Assembly (NCBI GenBank): GCA_007125125.1
Contig: SLDT01000049.1
Span: 1 to 50,068, forward strand
Source: Gemmatimonadota bacterium
GTDB lineage: Bacteria; Gemmatimonadota; Gemmatimonadetes; Longimicrobiales; Gaopeijiaceae
Direction: 5' to 3'
DNA: 50,068 bases
In this document: positions 32,809 through 42,433 of the stretch, piece after piece
Position numbering within the stretch: the stretch's first letter is position 1
Layout: each line of letters starts with the position of its first letter
Position numbers and translations under genes: made by a program
Notes under the pieces: model-generated
Database searches by the model: none
The model's input: only the letters and a program-made list of their open reading frames with translations
Told to the model about the DNA's origin: nothing

Positions 32809-34389
32809 ATGACCCTTCGAGCCCCGGGCCGTTCGGCCCTTGCCGTCATGCTCCTCGTCCTTGCCGTGGCCGCCTGCAGCCCCTCGGCCGAGGAGGCCCC
32901 GCACCTCGCCGTACTCATTGCCGTCGACCAGCTCATCCCCGAGCACCTCGAGGCCTACGCACCGGCCTATGAGGGAGGCTTCGCGCGTCTCCTCGCCGAG
33001 GGCCACACCTTCGAAGATGCAGTGCATGCGCACGCGAGCACCTTCACCGGGCCCGGCCATGCCACCCTGGCGACGGGGGTGGTCCCCGCCCGCCACGGGA
33101 TCGTCGCGAACTCCTGGCGCGAATGGGACGGCGAGGAGTGGGCCGGGGTGTCGGCGGGGAGCGACCCCTCGACCTCTCGCGTCGGGCGAGGGGGGAGCGG
33201 CACGTCGCCCCACCACCTCCTGGTCGACGGGTTCGGCGACTGGCTCCTTGCCGCGCATCCGGAGGGGCGGGTTGTCTCCCTCTCGGGGAAGTCGGGCGCT
33301 GCCGCCTTCCTGGGGGGGCGCAACCGGGGGCATGTCTGGTGGTTCGACACCGCCGTCGGGGGCTTCATCACCTCGGACTACCACCGGGACGCGATGCCCC
33401 CCTGGGTCGAGCGCGTGAATGAGGGGCTCGTGCAGCGCGTCGTCGGCGACGGCTGCTGGCGTGACGAACTCCCCGACGAGATCGCGGCCCTGTCCCGGCG
33501 CGACGAGGTGTCCTGGGAGGCCGACGGCACGCATACCGCCTTCCCGCACTGCGCCACCGATGCCCCCTACAGCTCCGAAGCGCACTTCGTGTCACGCACG
33601 CCGGCGCTCGACGCTGCAATCCTCGAAATGGCACGCGCCGCGGTTCGCGAGCTCGAGCTCGGCCGGCGAGGGGTTCCGGACTACCTTGCACTCGCGCTCT
33701 CGGCCACGGACCGGATCGGGCACGAGTTCGGCCCCTTCAGCCGGGAACAGCTCGTGAACCTCGTCCAGCTCGACCGGGAGCTCGGGGCCTTTCTCGACTT
33801 CCTCGACGAAGAGGTCGGCGCCGGGAACTGGACTCTCGCCCTCAGCTCGGACCACGGGGTCATCCCGATGCCCGAGCACCTCGAGGAGACAGGGGAGTTC
33901 GGACTCCGGGTCCGGGGAGGGATGGGGGGACCCATGCGAACCGCGGCGGAGGGCCTCCCTCCCACCGGAGCCGAGCTCGAGGGACCCGAGGTGGCCGCGG
34001 CCCGTCGAGCGATCGCGGAGGCCCTGGCGGAGGTCGAGTGGATCGAGCGAGGGATCACCCTCGAGGAACTCGCCGGGGAGGACGAGGCCGACTCGATTCT
34101 CGCGCTCTACCGGGCCTCCTTCCACCCGGAGCGGCTCGGCGCACGGGTCGCGGACTTCGGGGTCGAGGTGCTCCCGCAAGAAGGAGTCCTCGTGCGCAAC
34201 AGCGGGACCACGCATGGTCAGCCATGGCTCTACGACCGGCGGGTGCCGATCGTCTTCCTCGGCGCCCGCGTCCCCGCGGGCGAGACCCGCGACCCCGCCC
34301 GCACCGTCGACGTGGCCCCCACCCTCGCGCACATCCTCGGCATTCCCGTTCCGGAGGGGCTCGACGGAAGCGTGCTCCTCGCACGGTGA
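32809..34389 (+). CDS. PafA-like alkaline phosphatase superfamily lipoprotein
   Basis: A 526-residue member of the alkaline phosphatase superfamily (phosphomonoesterase/phosphodiesterase type). The signal ends in LAVAACS, a lipobox with Cys23. The nucleophile region is HASTFTGPGHATLATG (Thr78-Thr80), as in PafA-like enzymes, with metal-ligand regions around AVDQLIPEHL, ATDRIGHEFGPFS and SSDHGVIPMPEH, and a late NSGTTHGQPWLYDRRVP His site. It probably releases phosphate from organic esters in the periplasm. The promoter at 32746-32773 precedes it. Confidence 0.88.
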   Translation: MTLRAPGRSALAVMLLVLAVAACSPSAEEAPHLAVLIAVDQLIPEHLEAYAPAYEGGFARLLAEGHTFEDAVHAHASTFTGPGHATLATGVVPARHGIVANSWREWDGEEWAGVSAGSDPSTSRVGRGGSGTSPHHLLVDGFGDWLLAAHPEGRVVSLSGKSGAAAFLGGRNRGHVWWFDTAVGGFITSDYHRDAMPPWVERVNEGLVQRVVGDGCWRDELPDEIAALSRRDEVSWEADGTHTAFPHCATDAPYSSEAHFVSRTPALDAAILEMARAAVRELELGRRGVPDYLALALSATDRIGHEFGPFSREQLVNLVQLDRELGAFLDFLDEEVGAGNWTLALSSDHGVIPMPEHLEETGEFGLRVRGGMGGPMRTAAEGLPPTGAELEGPEVAAARRAIAEALAEVEWIERGITLEELAGEDEADSILALYRASFHPERLGARVADFGVEVLPQEGVLVRNSGTTHGQPWLYDRRVPIVFLGARVPAGETRDPARTVDVAPTLAHILGIPVPEGLDGSVLLAR

Positions 34390-34471
34390 GCAGGACCGAG
34401 GAGTTCCGCGCGTGGGATCGTCATCCACCTGCGCGACGCGGTCCCGCCCTGGAATGACCTTCCGGGCCGTG

Positions 34472-34490
34472 CCCCCCATCCCGCGGGGGG
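34472..34490. terminator. Possible bidirectional terminator hairpin
   Basis: CCCCCC (34472-34477) pairs with GGGGGG (34485-34490) over a seven-base loop in the 140-base gap between the convergent phosphatase and M14 peptidase genes. There is no T-run in either direction, so support is limited. Confidence 0.35.
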
Positions 34491-34529
34491 TGAGGAGCAC
34501 GACCCTGAAGGTGCGTCTTCAACAGCCTT

Positions 34530-36146
34530 CTATCGGTCGCCGACGATCCTCGCCGGGAGGGGCTGCGGCTGCATCAGCTTGAAGATCGGCACGAGGGGCG
34601 GATCATCGCCCCCGCGCTCGAGCTGGGCCAGCGGGATCCAGGCGTCCATCGTGTTCCAGTAGATCAGGTTGTCGCGCGTCTCCGGCTCGAGGAGGTGCGT
34701 CACGACCCGCCCCATCATCTGGCCCACCGGCACCACGTAGGTCCCGATGGGGAAGTTCCGCTCGACCCGGACCGGCTCTCCCACATCGAGGCGCGTCGCC
34801 GCCTGGTGGTTGTACACCGACTCCCAGGACACCCCTTCCAGCGGATAGGCCTCGACCTCGAGCGTCACCCCTTCCCGGAGCTCCTCGACCGTGATGTTGT
34901 GACGTCGGAGGAGGGCCACCGCGTCAACCGCATCCCTCGGAAGCAGGTACGCAAAGGGCCGCGCTCGCGTCTGTGTCGCGACGGGCCGCGTGTAGAGCGG
35001 GGCGCCCTCGATCTCGATGATCTGACGCTCCCCGTCGACCATTCGGCCGATCATGTAGTTCACGAGCTCCTCCTGCGGCTCGACTGTCATCGCGACCGCC
35101 ACCTCGCCCGAGGGCTGGCTCCCGAGGAGGATCGCCTCGCGCCGCGCCGTCGTCACCGTCTCGATGATCTCGTCCGGGTTGTCGCGCACGTACTCGAGCA
35201 CCGCGAGGTACCCGAGCTCGCCCGCCCGCACCCCGTCGGCCATCGGCTGCCATCCGGGCGACTCGAAGAGGATCCCGATCGAGTTCACGAAGCCCGCGTA
35301 GTTGCGCGAGATCCGCGCATCGGTCTGCCCGCCGCTCCAGCGCTCCTCGTTCCCGGAGCTCCAGTAGAAGGCATCGTAGCCCTCCGCCTCGAGGAGTCGG
35401 TCCACATGGGGGAAGATCCCGTTGTCACAGACTGCCGTCAGGCGCTGGTCCGGGTCCGCGTGCCCCGGGCACTGGTACTTCAGGTGGTATGGGAACTGTC
35501 CCCCGTTGTGGCCGTCCACGAAGACGTGCGGGTTCCACTCCTGGAACACGTTCTGGACCCAGGCCACGATCTCGGGCATCTCGAGCTTCATGTAGTCCCG
35601 GTTCATGTCGATCCCCCAGGCGTTCCCACGCGTCGGGCCGGGCCGCGCCTCGAAACCGTCCGGGTTGATCTGGGGTGCGACCACGATCACCATGTGGTCG
35701 AGGAGCGCATTCTCCGGGGTCCCCGGGGTCGCGAGCTTCCGCACCAGGATCAGGAGCGACTCTCGAAGCGTCCGCTCTCCCCCGTGTACATTCGCGTGGA
35801 GTTCGACCACCGGCTTCCCGAGCGCCGCCGCCTCCCACCCCCGCGTCACCGCCGGGCGGCTGAAGACGAGGTAGGGGAGGTCCCGCCCGAGCCAGGTCTG
35901 CCCGTAGATCCCCATCCGGAACTCCGCGGAGGTCGCCCGCAGGTCGGTGAGGTACTCCATCATCTCTTCGTACGAGGTGTAGCGGGTGAAGTTCGATTCC
36001 TCCGCGGCCGTCCGCAGCGACTCGGGTGAGGCAGGCCGCTCCTGCGCCTCGATCGCTCCGCTCCAGGCCACCCCGAGGGCAGCAAGGGTGAGCAGTGTCC
36101 AGAGCCCCCGGCGGGGGGCGCTTCGGGGTCGTGACCGCATCGACAT
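34530..36146 (-). CDS. Exported M14-family zinc carboxypeptidase
   Basis: A 538-residue protein starting MSMRSRPRSAPRRGLWTLLT with a signal peptide ending GAIEAQ. The zinc motif is HANVHGGE (HxxE form) at about residues 118-125, followed by VVIVVAPQINPDG-like MVIVVAPQINPDGFEARPGP and GIDMNRDYMKLEMPEI, typical of M14 carboxypeptidases of the peptidase-like group. A C-terminal domain of about 170 residues is beta-rich. I preferred ATG 36146 over 36182 because the promoter at 36202-36230 leaves a normal leader only for the former, and AGGAG lies 12 bases upstream. Confidence 0.87.
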   Translation of the reverse strand: MSMRSRPRSAPRRGLWTLLTLAALGVAWSGAIEAQERPASPESLRTAAEESNFTRYTSYEEMMEYLTDLRATSAEFRMGIYGQTWLGRDLPYLVFSRPAVTRGWEAAALGKPVVELHANVHGGERTLRESLLILVRKLATPGTPENALLDHMVIVVAPQINPDGFEARPGPTRGNAWGIDMNRDYMKLEMPEIVAWVQNVFQEWNPHVFVDGHNGGQFPYHLKYQCPGHADPDQRLTAVCDNGIFPHVDRLLEAEGYDAFYWSSGNEERWSGGQTDARISRNYAGFVNSIGILFESPGWQPMADGVRAGELGYLAVLEYVRDNPDEIIETVTTARREAILLGSQPSGEVAVAMTVEPQEELVNYMIGRMVDGERQIIEIEGAPLYTRPVATQTRARPFAYLLPRDAVDAVALLRRHNITVEELREGVTLEVEAYPLEGVSWESVYNHQAATRLDVGEPVRVERNFPIGTYVVPVGQMMGRVVTHLLEPETRDNLIYWNTMDAWIPLAQLERGGDDPPLVPIFKLMQPQPLPARIVGDR

Positions 36147-36201
36147 CGTGTTTCCCGCTCCTGAAAGAGAGGTTTCGTCCATGGCATGGGGTGAAGCTCA
36201 C

Positions 36202-36230
36202 AGTCTACGGAGCGGGGACCGATCGGGCAA
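36202..36230 (-). promoter_or_regulatory. Sigma70-like promoter for the M14 carboxypeptidase
   Basis: On the minus strand TTGCCC (complement of 36225-36230) and TAGACT (complement of 36202-36207) are exactly 17 bases apart. The predicted transcript start is about 50 bases before the ATG at 36146. Confidence 0.55.
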
Positions 36231-36274
36231 CGGCCGAGTCCTCATCGCGCACCCGCGGCCCGCCCGCGGCGGAA

Positions 36275-36291
36275 CCTGTGCCGGACACAGG
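36275..36291 (+). promoter_or_regulatory. Short inverted repeat before the SLC13-type permease gene
   Basis: CCTGTG (36275-36280) and CACAGG (36286-36291) flank CCGGA, 15 bases before the ATG at 36307. It could be an operator or a small hairpin over the ribosome site; nothing more can be said. Confidence 0.3.
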
Positions 36292-36306
36292 TGAACACGG
36301 GTAGCG

Positions 36307-38193
36307 ATGACTACGGACATCCTCATCGTCTACGGCGTGCTCCTCGTGGCCATCGCTCTCTTCGTGAGCGAGCGGCTTCGCCTCGACGTCGTCGCGATCC
36401 TCGCCCTTCTCGCCCTCACGATCAGCGGGATCCTCTCGCCCGAGGAGGCGCTCGCGGGCTTCGCCGACCCCGTCGTCATCATGATCGCGGCCCTCTTCGT
36501 CGTCGGGGACGGCCTCTTCCAGACCGGGGTCGCCCAGGCCATGGGGCGCCTACCCGCGAAGCTCGCCGGCGACAGCGAAATCCGGCTCCTCGTCGTCATC
36601 ATGCTCCTCGTCGCGGTCCTCTCCGGCTTCATGAGCTCGACCGGGACCGTCGCCGTCATGCTCCCCGTGGTCATGGGGCTCGCCTGGGGCCGCAACATCT
36701 CGCCCTCGAAGCTCCTCATCCCCCTCTCCGTCGCCTCCCTCCTCGGCGGGATGCTCACCCTGATCGGGACCGCCCCGAACATCGTCGTGAGCAACCACCT
36801 CGAGGCCATGGGGCGCGACCCCTTCGGCCTCTTCACCTTCACCCCCGTCGGGATCGCGATGGTCGTGATCGGGATCGCCTTCATGGCGTTCTTCGGCCGC
36901 CGCTTCCTCCCCGACCGTCCCTCGCCCGGGCGCCCCGCCCGCACCGAAGACACCCCCACCGTCGCCGAGATGGTCGGGAGCTGGGAGCTCGCCCCGCGCC
37001 TCTTCCTCCTCCGGATCGAGCCGGGAGGAAGCCTTGCCGGGCAGACCCTCGCCCAGGCGGACCTCCCCGGCACCCTCGGCCTGACCGTCCTCGAGGTGAG
37101 GGAGCCCCCGGACGAGGCCGAGCCCCGCCGGGTACGCCGCCCCTTCGCCAGGGGCCAGAAGCCCGAGGCCGGCACCGGCAACGGAGCCCCCGCCCTCGCC
37201 GGGACCCTCCTCGCACCGGGGCAGCTCCTCCTCGTCGAGGGGTCGGCCGACGGGGTCGCCCGCCTCGTCGGGCGGGGCGAGGCCACCCTCCTCGACGACG
37301 AGATCGAGGGCGACCCCACCGGGCGCGAGACCGGGATCGCCGAGGTCCTCCTCACCCCCCGCTCGCGCCTCCTCGGCCGGACCCTGAAGGAGGCCCGCTT
37401 CCGCGACCGCTACGAGCTGAACGTCGCCGGGATCAAGCGCCTCGGCGACGCCCTCGAGGGCGACATCCGCGAGGTGCCCCTGCGCTTCGGCGACATGCTT
37501 CTCGTCCAGGGGCCCTGGGACAAGATCCGGCTCCTCCAGGGCGAGACCCGAGACTTCGTGGTCGCGATGGCCCCCCGTGAGATGGGCCAGGCGCTCCAGC
37601 CCCTCGACCGGGCCCCCGCCGCGATCGCGGTCATGGTCGGGATGATGGTGCTCCTCACCTTCGGGATCCTTCCCACCGTCACCTCCGTCCTCGTCGCCGC
37701 CGTCGCGATGGTCCTCTTCGGATGCGTCACCGTCCAGGACGCCTATCGCTCGATCAACTGGGAGAGCGTCGTGCTCATCGCCGGGATCCTCCCCGTCGCG
37801 ACCGCCCTCGAGAAGACCGGGGGAATGCAGCTCATCGTCGACGCCCTCGGGAGCCAGATGGCCGACGCCGGGCCCCTCCTCCTCCTCGTCGTCCTCTTCG
37901 TCCTCACCTCGGCGCTCAGCCAGGTCATCTCGAACACGGCGACCGCGGTGCTCCTCGCCCCCATCGCCTTCCAGCTCGCCCTCGGGATCGGGGCCGCACC
38001 CGAGCCCTTCATGATGACGATCGCGGTCGCCGCCTCGACCGCCTTCGCCACCCCCGTCGCCTCGCCGGTGAACACCCTTGTGCTCGGTCCCGGCGGCTAC
38101 CGCTTCGGGGACTTCTTCAAGGTCGGGGTCGCGCTCCAGTTCCTGATCCTCCTCGCCTCGATCGTGATCATCCCGATCCTCTTTCCCTTCTGA
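36307..38193 (+). CDS. SLC13/DASS-type permease with two RCK_C (TrkA-C) domains
   Basis: A 628-residue membrane transporter of the citrate/sulfate/anion permease superfamily (YfbS-like). The first half has about five helices (with SGFMSSTGTVAVMLPVVMGL and GTAPNIVVSNHL), the second half about six (TSALSQVISNTATAVLLAP, TAFATPVASPVNTLV); the paired SNTAT and GTAPN motifs bind sodium and substrate in the family. Between the halves, residues about 225-430 hold two cytosolic RCK_C domains (LAGQTLAQADLPGTLGLTVL; LLGRTLKEARFRDRYELNVA), likely regulatory. Substrate unknown; sulfate, dicarboxylates or other anions are possible. Confidence 0.88.
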   Translation: MTTDILIVYGVLLVAIALFVSERLRLDVVAILALLALTISGILSPEEALAGFADPVVIMIAALFVVGDGLFQTGVAQAMGRLPAKLAGDSEIRLLVVIMLLVAVLSGFMSSTGTVAVMLPVVMGLAWGRNISPSKLLIPLSVASLLGGMLTLIGTAPNIVVSNHLEAMGRDPFGLFTFTPVGIAMVVIGIAFMAFFGRRFLPDRPSPGRPARTEDTPTVAEMVGSWELAPRLFLLRIEPGGSLAGQTLAQADLPGTLGLTVLEVREPPDEAEPRRVRRPFARGQKPEAGTGNGAPALAGTLLAPGQLLLVEGSADGVARLVGRGEATLLDDEIEGDPTGRETGIAEVLLTPRSRLLGRTLKEARFRDRYELNVAGIKRLGDALEGDIREVPLRFGDMLLVQGPWDKIRLLQGETRDFVVAMAPREMGQALQPLDRAPAAIAVMVGMMVLLTFGILPTVTSVLVAAVAMVLFGCVTVQDAYRSINWESVVLIAGILPVATALEKTGGMQLIVDALGSQMADAGPLLLLVVLFVLTSALSQVISNTATAVLLAPIAFQLALGIGAAPEPFMMTIAVAASTAFATPVASPVNTLVLGPGGYRFGDFFKVGVALQFLILLASIVIIPILFPF

Positions 38194-38348
38194 GCCGGCC
38201 CGATCCCGTCCGACCTCGTCCAGCCCCGGCCGACCCCATCCTCCGCAGCGCGGAGCCAGCGGGCGGAAGGCTCCCCGGCCTTGCACCGCGGGGCCCGCCA
38301 CTGAACATTGACGGGCCCGGCCTCCCTTCCCCCGAACCGAGCGATGCG

Positions 38349-39407
38349 ATGACCCGGACCCGATCCATGATCCCGATGCGTGCCCTCGCCTGCCTTGCGG
38401 CGGGCCTTCTTCTGGCGGCCTGCGAGGCGGCGCCCGATCCGTACACGGCCCCGGCCGAGGAGGAGAGCGGCTGGGAGACGGTCGACACCGCCTGGGGGAA
38501 CCTCCCCGACGGGCGGGAGTGGGGTGCGGTGAGCGCGATCTACCCCGGACCCGACGGGCGCACGATCTGGATCGCGGAGCGGTGCGGGCAGAACTCCTGC
38601 ATCGACCGGCCCGACGTCGACCCCGTGCTCCAGTTCGACCTCGAGGGGAACCTCCTGCAGAGCTTCGGTGCCGGCATGTTCGCATGGCCGCACGGGATGT
38701 ACGTCGACCGCGAGGGGAACGTCTGGGTCACCGACGCCCTCGGCTTCGGCCAGCAGCCCGAAGGGTGGGGGCACATCGTCGTGAAGTTCAGCCCCGAAGG
38801 CGAAGTGCTCCTCACCCTCGGGGAGCGGGGGCGCGCCGGAGGCGGCGAGCTCTTCACGAAGCCCTCGGACGTCGTCGTCGCCCCCGACGGGCACATCTTC
38901 ATTGCCGACGGGCATGACGCGGGGGGGAGCAACCGGATCGCGAAGTTCGATGCCGAGGGGAACTTCGTGATGGAGTGGGGCGAGACGGGGAGCGCGAACG
39001 GGCAGTTCAGCGACCCGCACGCGCTCGCGATCGACTCCGAGGGGCGGCTCTTCGTGGCCGACCGCGGGAACAACCGGATCCAGCTCTTCACGCAGGAGGG
39101 GGAGTTCATCCAGAGCTGGACGCAGTTCGCCCGGATCAGCGGCATGTACATCGACGAGAACGACATCCTCTTCGCCGTCGACTCGGAGTCGAACATGCGG
39201 CGAAACCCCGGATGGAAGCGCGGGGTCTACATCGGGAGCGTGCGTGACGGCTGGGTGACCGACTTCATCCCCGATCCGGAGCCCGACCCGGACAACTCGG
39301 GTACGAGTGGAGGAGAGGGGGTCGCGATCGACGCGGAAGGGAACGTCTACACCGCAGAGGTCGGCCCCCGCACCGTCCAGAAGCATGTGCGCCGCGGAGG
39401 CTCCTGA
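38349..39407 (+). CDS. NHL-repeat beta-propeller lipoprotein (peptidyl-alpha-hydroxyglycine lyase-like)
   Basis: A 352-residue protein with signal and lipobox LLLAAC (Cys25). The body is a six-bladed propeller of NHL repeats: AWPHGMYVDREGNVWVTDA, KPSDVVVAPDGHIFIADG, DPHALAIDSEGRLFVADRGN then NRIQLF, and GVAIDAEGNVYTAEVG. Such proteins are commonly named peptidyl-alpha-hydroxyglycine alpha-amidating lyase-like; an actual lyase role is not shown. The in-frame ATG at 38349 is used; an out-of-frame ATG lies five bases upstream. Confidence 0.82.
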   Translation: MTRTRSMIPMRALACLAAGLLLAACEAAPDPYTAPAEEESGWETVDTAWGNLPDGREWGAVSAIYPGPDGRTIWIAERCGQNSCIDRPDVDPVLQFDLEGNLLQSFGAGMFAWPHGMYVDREGNVWVTDALGFGQQPEGWGHIVVKFSPEGEVLLTLGERGRAGGGELFTKPSDVVVAPDGHIFIADGHDAGGSNRIAKFDAEGNFVMEWGETGSANGQFSDPHALAIDSEGRLFVADRGNNRIQLFTQEGEFIQSWTQFARISGMYIDENDILFAVDSESNMRRNPGWKRGVYIGSVRDGWVTDFIPDPEPDPDNSGTSGGEGVAIDAEGNVYTAEVGPRTVQKHVRRGGS

Positions 39408-39449
39408 GCCCTCCCGGACCCTGCCACCACTTCCCGCACCCTCCCAGGC

Positions 39450-41801
39450 ATGATCAAGGACCTTCTCGAGCGCCCCATCCGCAAGCGGCCTCCGACCCTC
39501 ACCTTCGAGGGCCGGATCCTCTACCTCGTCGATGACGCCGAGCTCATGCGGCGCCAGCTCGAGGAGGGGCACGACCCCGCCTTCGACGAGGCGCTGAGGG
39601 AGCGGCTGCGCGACCAGATCTCGACCGACGAGATCACCCCCGCCTACATCTGCTACTTCTACGACGAGACGCTCGGGGAATTCCCCTACCTGGGGCTGCG
39701 GGCGCTCGACCGGGCCACGGGCGAGCCCGCCTTTCCCGTCGGGCGCGGGAGCGTGAAGGGCGGGGGCTTCGTCTGCTCCGTGGCCGGCAAGCGCCGGGGG
39801 AAGGGAAGCTCGCGCGAGCAGTCTCCCTATGCCGAGCTGATGGCCGGGATCCGCATCGTCGTCGCCGAGTCGATCGAGCGGATCTACAACGAGAACTGCC
39901 AGAACCTCGGGATTCTCACCTCGACCGACTTCTCGATCCTCGAGCGGATCCGGGCCGGGGAGGCGATCCCCCTCGAGGACTTCACCCGGGGCAAGGACGC
40001 GATCACCCGCGAGATCATCGAGTACGGGGGACTCTTCGAGTACAATGTCGCGCGGCTCCAGGGGAAGACCGCCGCCCTCTACCCGGCGAGCCTCGCGGGG
40101 GTCGAGCCGGACGAGGAGCCCGCTGCCGAGGGGGCGCCACCCGAGCTCGACGCCCGAGAGCGGCGCGAGCTCCAGGGAAGCGGGGAGGAGGGGGCCGCGG
40201 ACGACCCCGCTGCCGCCCAGGTCGCGGCGACCTCGGCCCCCGCGAACCCCGCCGAGCTCGGAGGGGGGCGCTACCTCGACGGGGCCCGCGACGGGGCGAG
40301 TGCGGGTGATGCGGAGGAGCCCACGGCCGGAGGCGCGGGTCCGGCGCGCCCGATGACCCTCGCCGAGAAGATCTTCGCCCGCCACTGGGTCGTGGACGCC
40401 GCCGAGGGGAGGCTCGGGGTCCCGGGGGTGGCGCCGGGCGATGCCGGCTTCTTCCGGACCGACATCCGGTTCTCGCACGAGTATGTCACCCCGATGTCGG
40501 CGATCTTCTTCGAGGAGAAGGTCGGGCCCGGGGGGCGGGTCGTGGACCCGGAGAGCGTCCTCTTCTTCCGGGACCACCTCACCTTCCTGCACAAGGCGAT
40601 GACGCAGGAGCGGATCGAGGAGGGGCTCCTCGAGGTCGCGAACCAGCTCGAGGTGAAGCAGCGCGAGTTCGCCGAGCGGCAGGGGATCAAGCTCTACGGG
40701 GAGCAGATGGGGCACCGGATGGGTTCTGTCGCGATCTGCCACTCGAAGATCCTCGAGTCCTATGCCGAGCCCGGGATGCTCATCATCGGGTCGGACTCGC
40801 ACACCCCGCACGCGGGGGCGATCGGGTGCGTCGCCTTCGGGGTGGGGACGACCGCGATCTTCAACTCCTGGATCACGAAGGACGTGCGGGTCCGGGTTCC
40901 CCCGACCTTCCGGGTCGTCGTCTCGGGGGACCCCCCCCCGAACGTCACCGCGAAGGACTTCATGCTCGAGATCCTGCGGCACCCCTACATCCGCGACGGG
41001 CATGCGATCGGGCAGATCATCGAGTACGCCGGGCCCGCCGTCGAAGCGCTCTCGATCGACGAGCGGGCCACGATGACGAACATGGCCGCCGAGGTCGGCG
41101 CCTTCACCGGGATCGTCGCCGCCGACGAGCGGGCCGTGGAGTACCTCGTCGCCGAGCGCGGGATGGAGCGGGCGCGCGCCGAGGAGCTCTGCCGGGACAT
41201 GCACTCCGACCCCGGCGCCGAGGTCGTGAAGGTGATCGAGGTCGACGCCTCGACGATCCGGCCCATGGTCGCCCTCCCCGGCGACCCCGGGAACGGGCTC
41301 TTCATCGACGAGCTCGCGGGCGACCCCGCCGACGGGGGACGCGTCCGGATCGACATCGCCTATGCCGGGTCCTGCACCGCCGGGAAGAAGGAAGACATGG
41401 ACATGTACGCCGCCGTCTTCCGCGAGGCCTTCGAGGGCCAGGGGCTCGGGGTGCACCCCGAGGTGCGCTGCTACATCCAGTGCGGATCGCTCGAGGTGCG
41501 GGAGTACTGCGAGCGGCAGGGCTACCTCGCGCTCTTCGAGGCCGTGGGCGCGGAGTTCATCGAGCCCGGATGCGGCGCCTGCATCAATGCCGGTCCGGGG
41601 GTGACCGCCTCGCCCGACGAGGTCTCGATCTCGTCGCAGAACCGGAACTTCCCCGGACGCTCGGGGCCGGGGCAGCTCTACCTCGCCTCGCCCTACTCGG
41701 TCGCCGCCTCGGCCATCGCCGGCTGCATCGTCGACTGGGAGCCGGGTCGGCCGATTCGCCCCGTCGAGCCGCGCACCCCTGCCCTGGGCGCGCCTCGATG
41801 A
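39450..41801 (+). CDS. Aconitase-family hydro-lyase with the swivel domain fused at the N-terminus
   Basis: A 783-residue fusion. Residues about 20-205 form the swivelling (LeuD/small-subunit) domain: RILYLVDDAELM, ISTDEITPAYICYF, GKGSSREQSPYAELMAGIR and ENCQNLGILTSTDF. A low-complexity Ala/Glu/Gly linker runs from about 215 to 300. Residues about 305-770 are the catalytic (LeuC-like) domain: GEQMGHRMGS, IGSDSHTPHAGAIG, and cluster cysteines in AYAGSCTAGKKEDMD and EPGCGACINAGPG. It should be a 4Fe-4S hydratase of the aconitase / isopropylmalate isomerase superfamily. The order is swivel first, as in AcnB but without its HEAT domain. The substrate is not clear. It is coupled to the TspO-like gene (ATGA). 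Confidence 0.85.
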   Translation: MIKDLLERPIRKRPPTLTFEGRILYLVDDAELMRRQLEEGHDPAFDEALRERLRDQISTDEITPAYICYFYDETLGEFPYLGLRALDRATGEPAFPVGRGSVKGGGFVCSVAGKRRGKGSSREQSPYAELMAGIRIVVAESIERIYNENCQNLGILTSTDFSILERIRAGEAIPLEDFTRGKDAITREIIEYGGLFEYNVARLQGKTAALYPASLAGVEPDEEPAAEGAPPELDARERRELQGSGEEGAADDPAAAQVAATSAPANPAELGGGRYLDGARDGASAGDAEEPTAGGAGPARPMTLAEKIFARHWVVDAAEGRLGVPGVAPGDAGFFRTDIRFSHEYVTPMSAIFFEEKVGPGGRVVDPESVLFFRDHLTFLHKAMTQERIEEGLLEVANQLEVKQREFAERQGIKLYGEQMGHRMGSVAICHSKILESYAEPGMLIIGSDSHTPHAGAIGCVAFGVGTTAIFNSWITKDVRVRVPPTFRVVVSGDPPPNVTAKDFMLEILRHPYIRDGHAIGQIIEYAGPAVEALSIDERATMTNMAAEVGAFTGIVAADERAVEYLVAERGMERARAEELCRDMHSDPGAEVVKVIEVDASTIRPMVALPGDPGNGLFIDELAGDPADGGRVRIDIAYAGSCTAGKKEDMDMYAAVFREAFEGQGLGVHPEVRCYIQCGSLEVREYCERQGYLALFEAVGAEFIEPGCGACINAGPGVTASPDEVSISSQNRNFPGRSGPGQLYLASPYSVAASAIAGCIVDWEPGRPIRPVEPRTPALGAPR

Positions 41802-42316
41802 CCGAAGAAGAGCCCGGGCGATATCCCTCGGGCACGAGCGAAGTTCGGACCCGTCCCCTCGTCATCGCGATCGCGAGCTGCCTCGGCTTCGCATTCCTCG
41901 CTCGAGCGCTCGCGCCCCCGCCCGAGGCGCAGGCCTGGGTCATGCAGCTCGAGCGGCCCGACTTCGCCGCGCCGATCCTCCTCGTGCTCCTCATGGGAGT
42001 CTTCTACTACCTCGTGTTCGGGACACTTCTGTACCGGGCGCAGGTACATATCGCCCCGAAGGACGGACGTGGTGCCATGCTCGGGCTCCTCTACGCAATC
42101 CTCGCCTTCGGTGCGGTATGGAACGCGGTCTTCGTCCGGCTCGAGAGCACGGTGGCCGGGGCAGCGGGGGCTGCCCTCATGGCCTTTCTCTTCGGAATCC
42201 TCGCGTGGGGACTGGCCTCCCGCGACCGAACCTCCTTCTACCTCCTCCTCCCCTACCTGGCCTGGGTCCTCTACGATCTGGCCTGGAGCCTCGGGATCTG
42301 GCAGCTCAATCCGTGA
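41798..42316 (+). CDS. TspO/MBR-family (tryptophan-rich sensory) membrane protein
   Basis: A 172-residue membrane protein whose ATG overlaps the hydratase stop. It has five predicted helices and TspO-like segments: RPDFAAPILLVLLMGVFYYL, AILAFGAVWNAVFVRL and LLPYLAWVLYDLAWSLGIW ending QLNP. TspO proteins bind tetrapyrroles and sterol-like ligands and modulate stress or pigment regulation. The match is moderate, since the W-x-P pattern of the first loop is partly lost. No porphyrin gene is adjacent. Confidence 0.75.
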   Translation: MTEEEPGRYPSGTSEVRTRPLVIAIASCLGFAFLARALAPPPEAQAWVMQLERPDFAAPILLVLLMGVFYYLVFGTLLYRAQVHIAPKDGRGAMLGLLYAILAFGAVWNAVFVRLESTVAGAAGAALMAFLFGILAWGLASRDRTSFYLLLPYLAWVLYDLAWSLGIWQLNP

Positions 42317-42433
42317 AGCAGGCGGGCCCCGGGGCAGGCCGCGCGCGGGAGCCCGGCACCCGGCACGGCCCTTGCGCCCTTCTTCCTGCACGAGACCGGA
42401 ATGTCGCTCAAATACAAAGGAGGAAGTGATACT

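Noticed and set aside
38097-41456. Very long open frame on the minus strand opposite the NHL and aconitase-family genes
   Set aside because: The opposite strand has clear catalytic motifs throughout; this frame is low-complexity shadow sequence.
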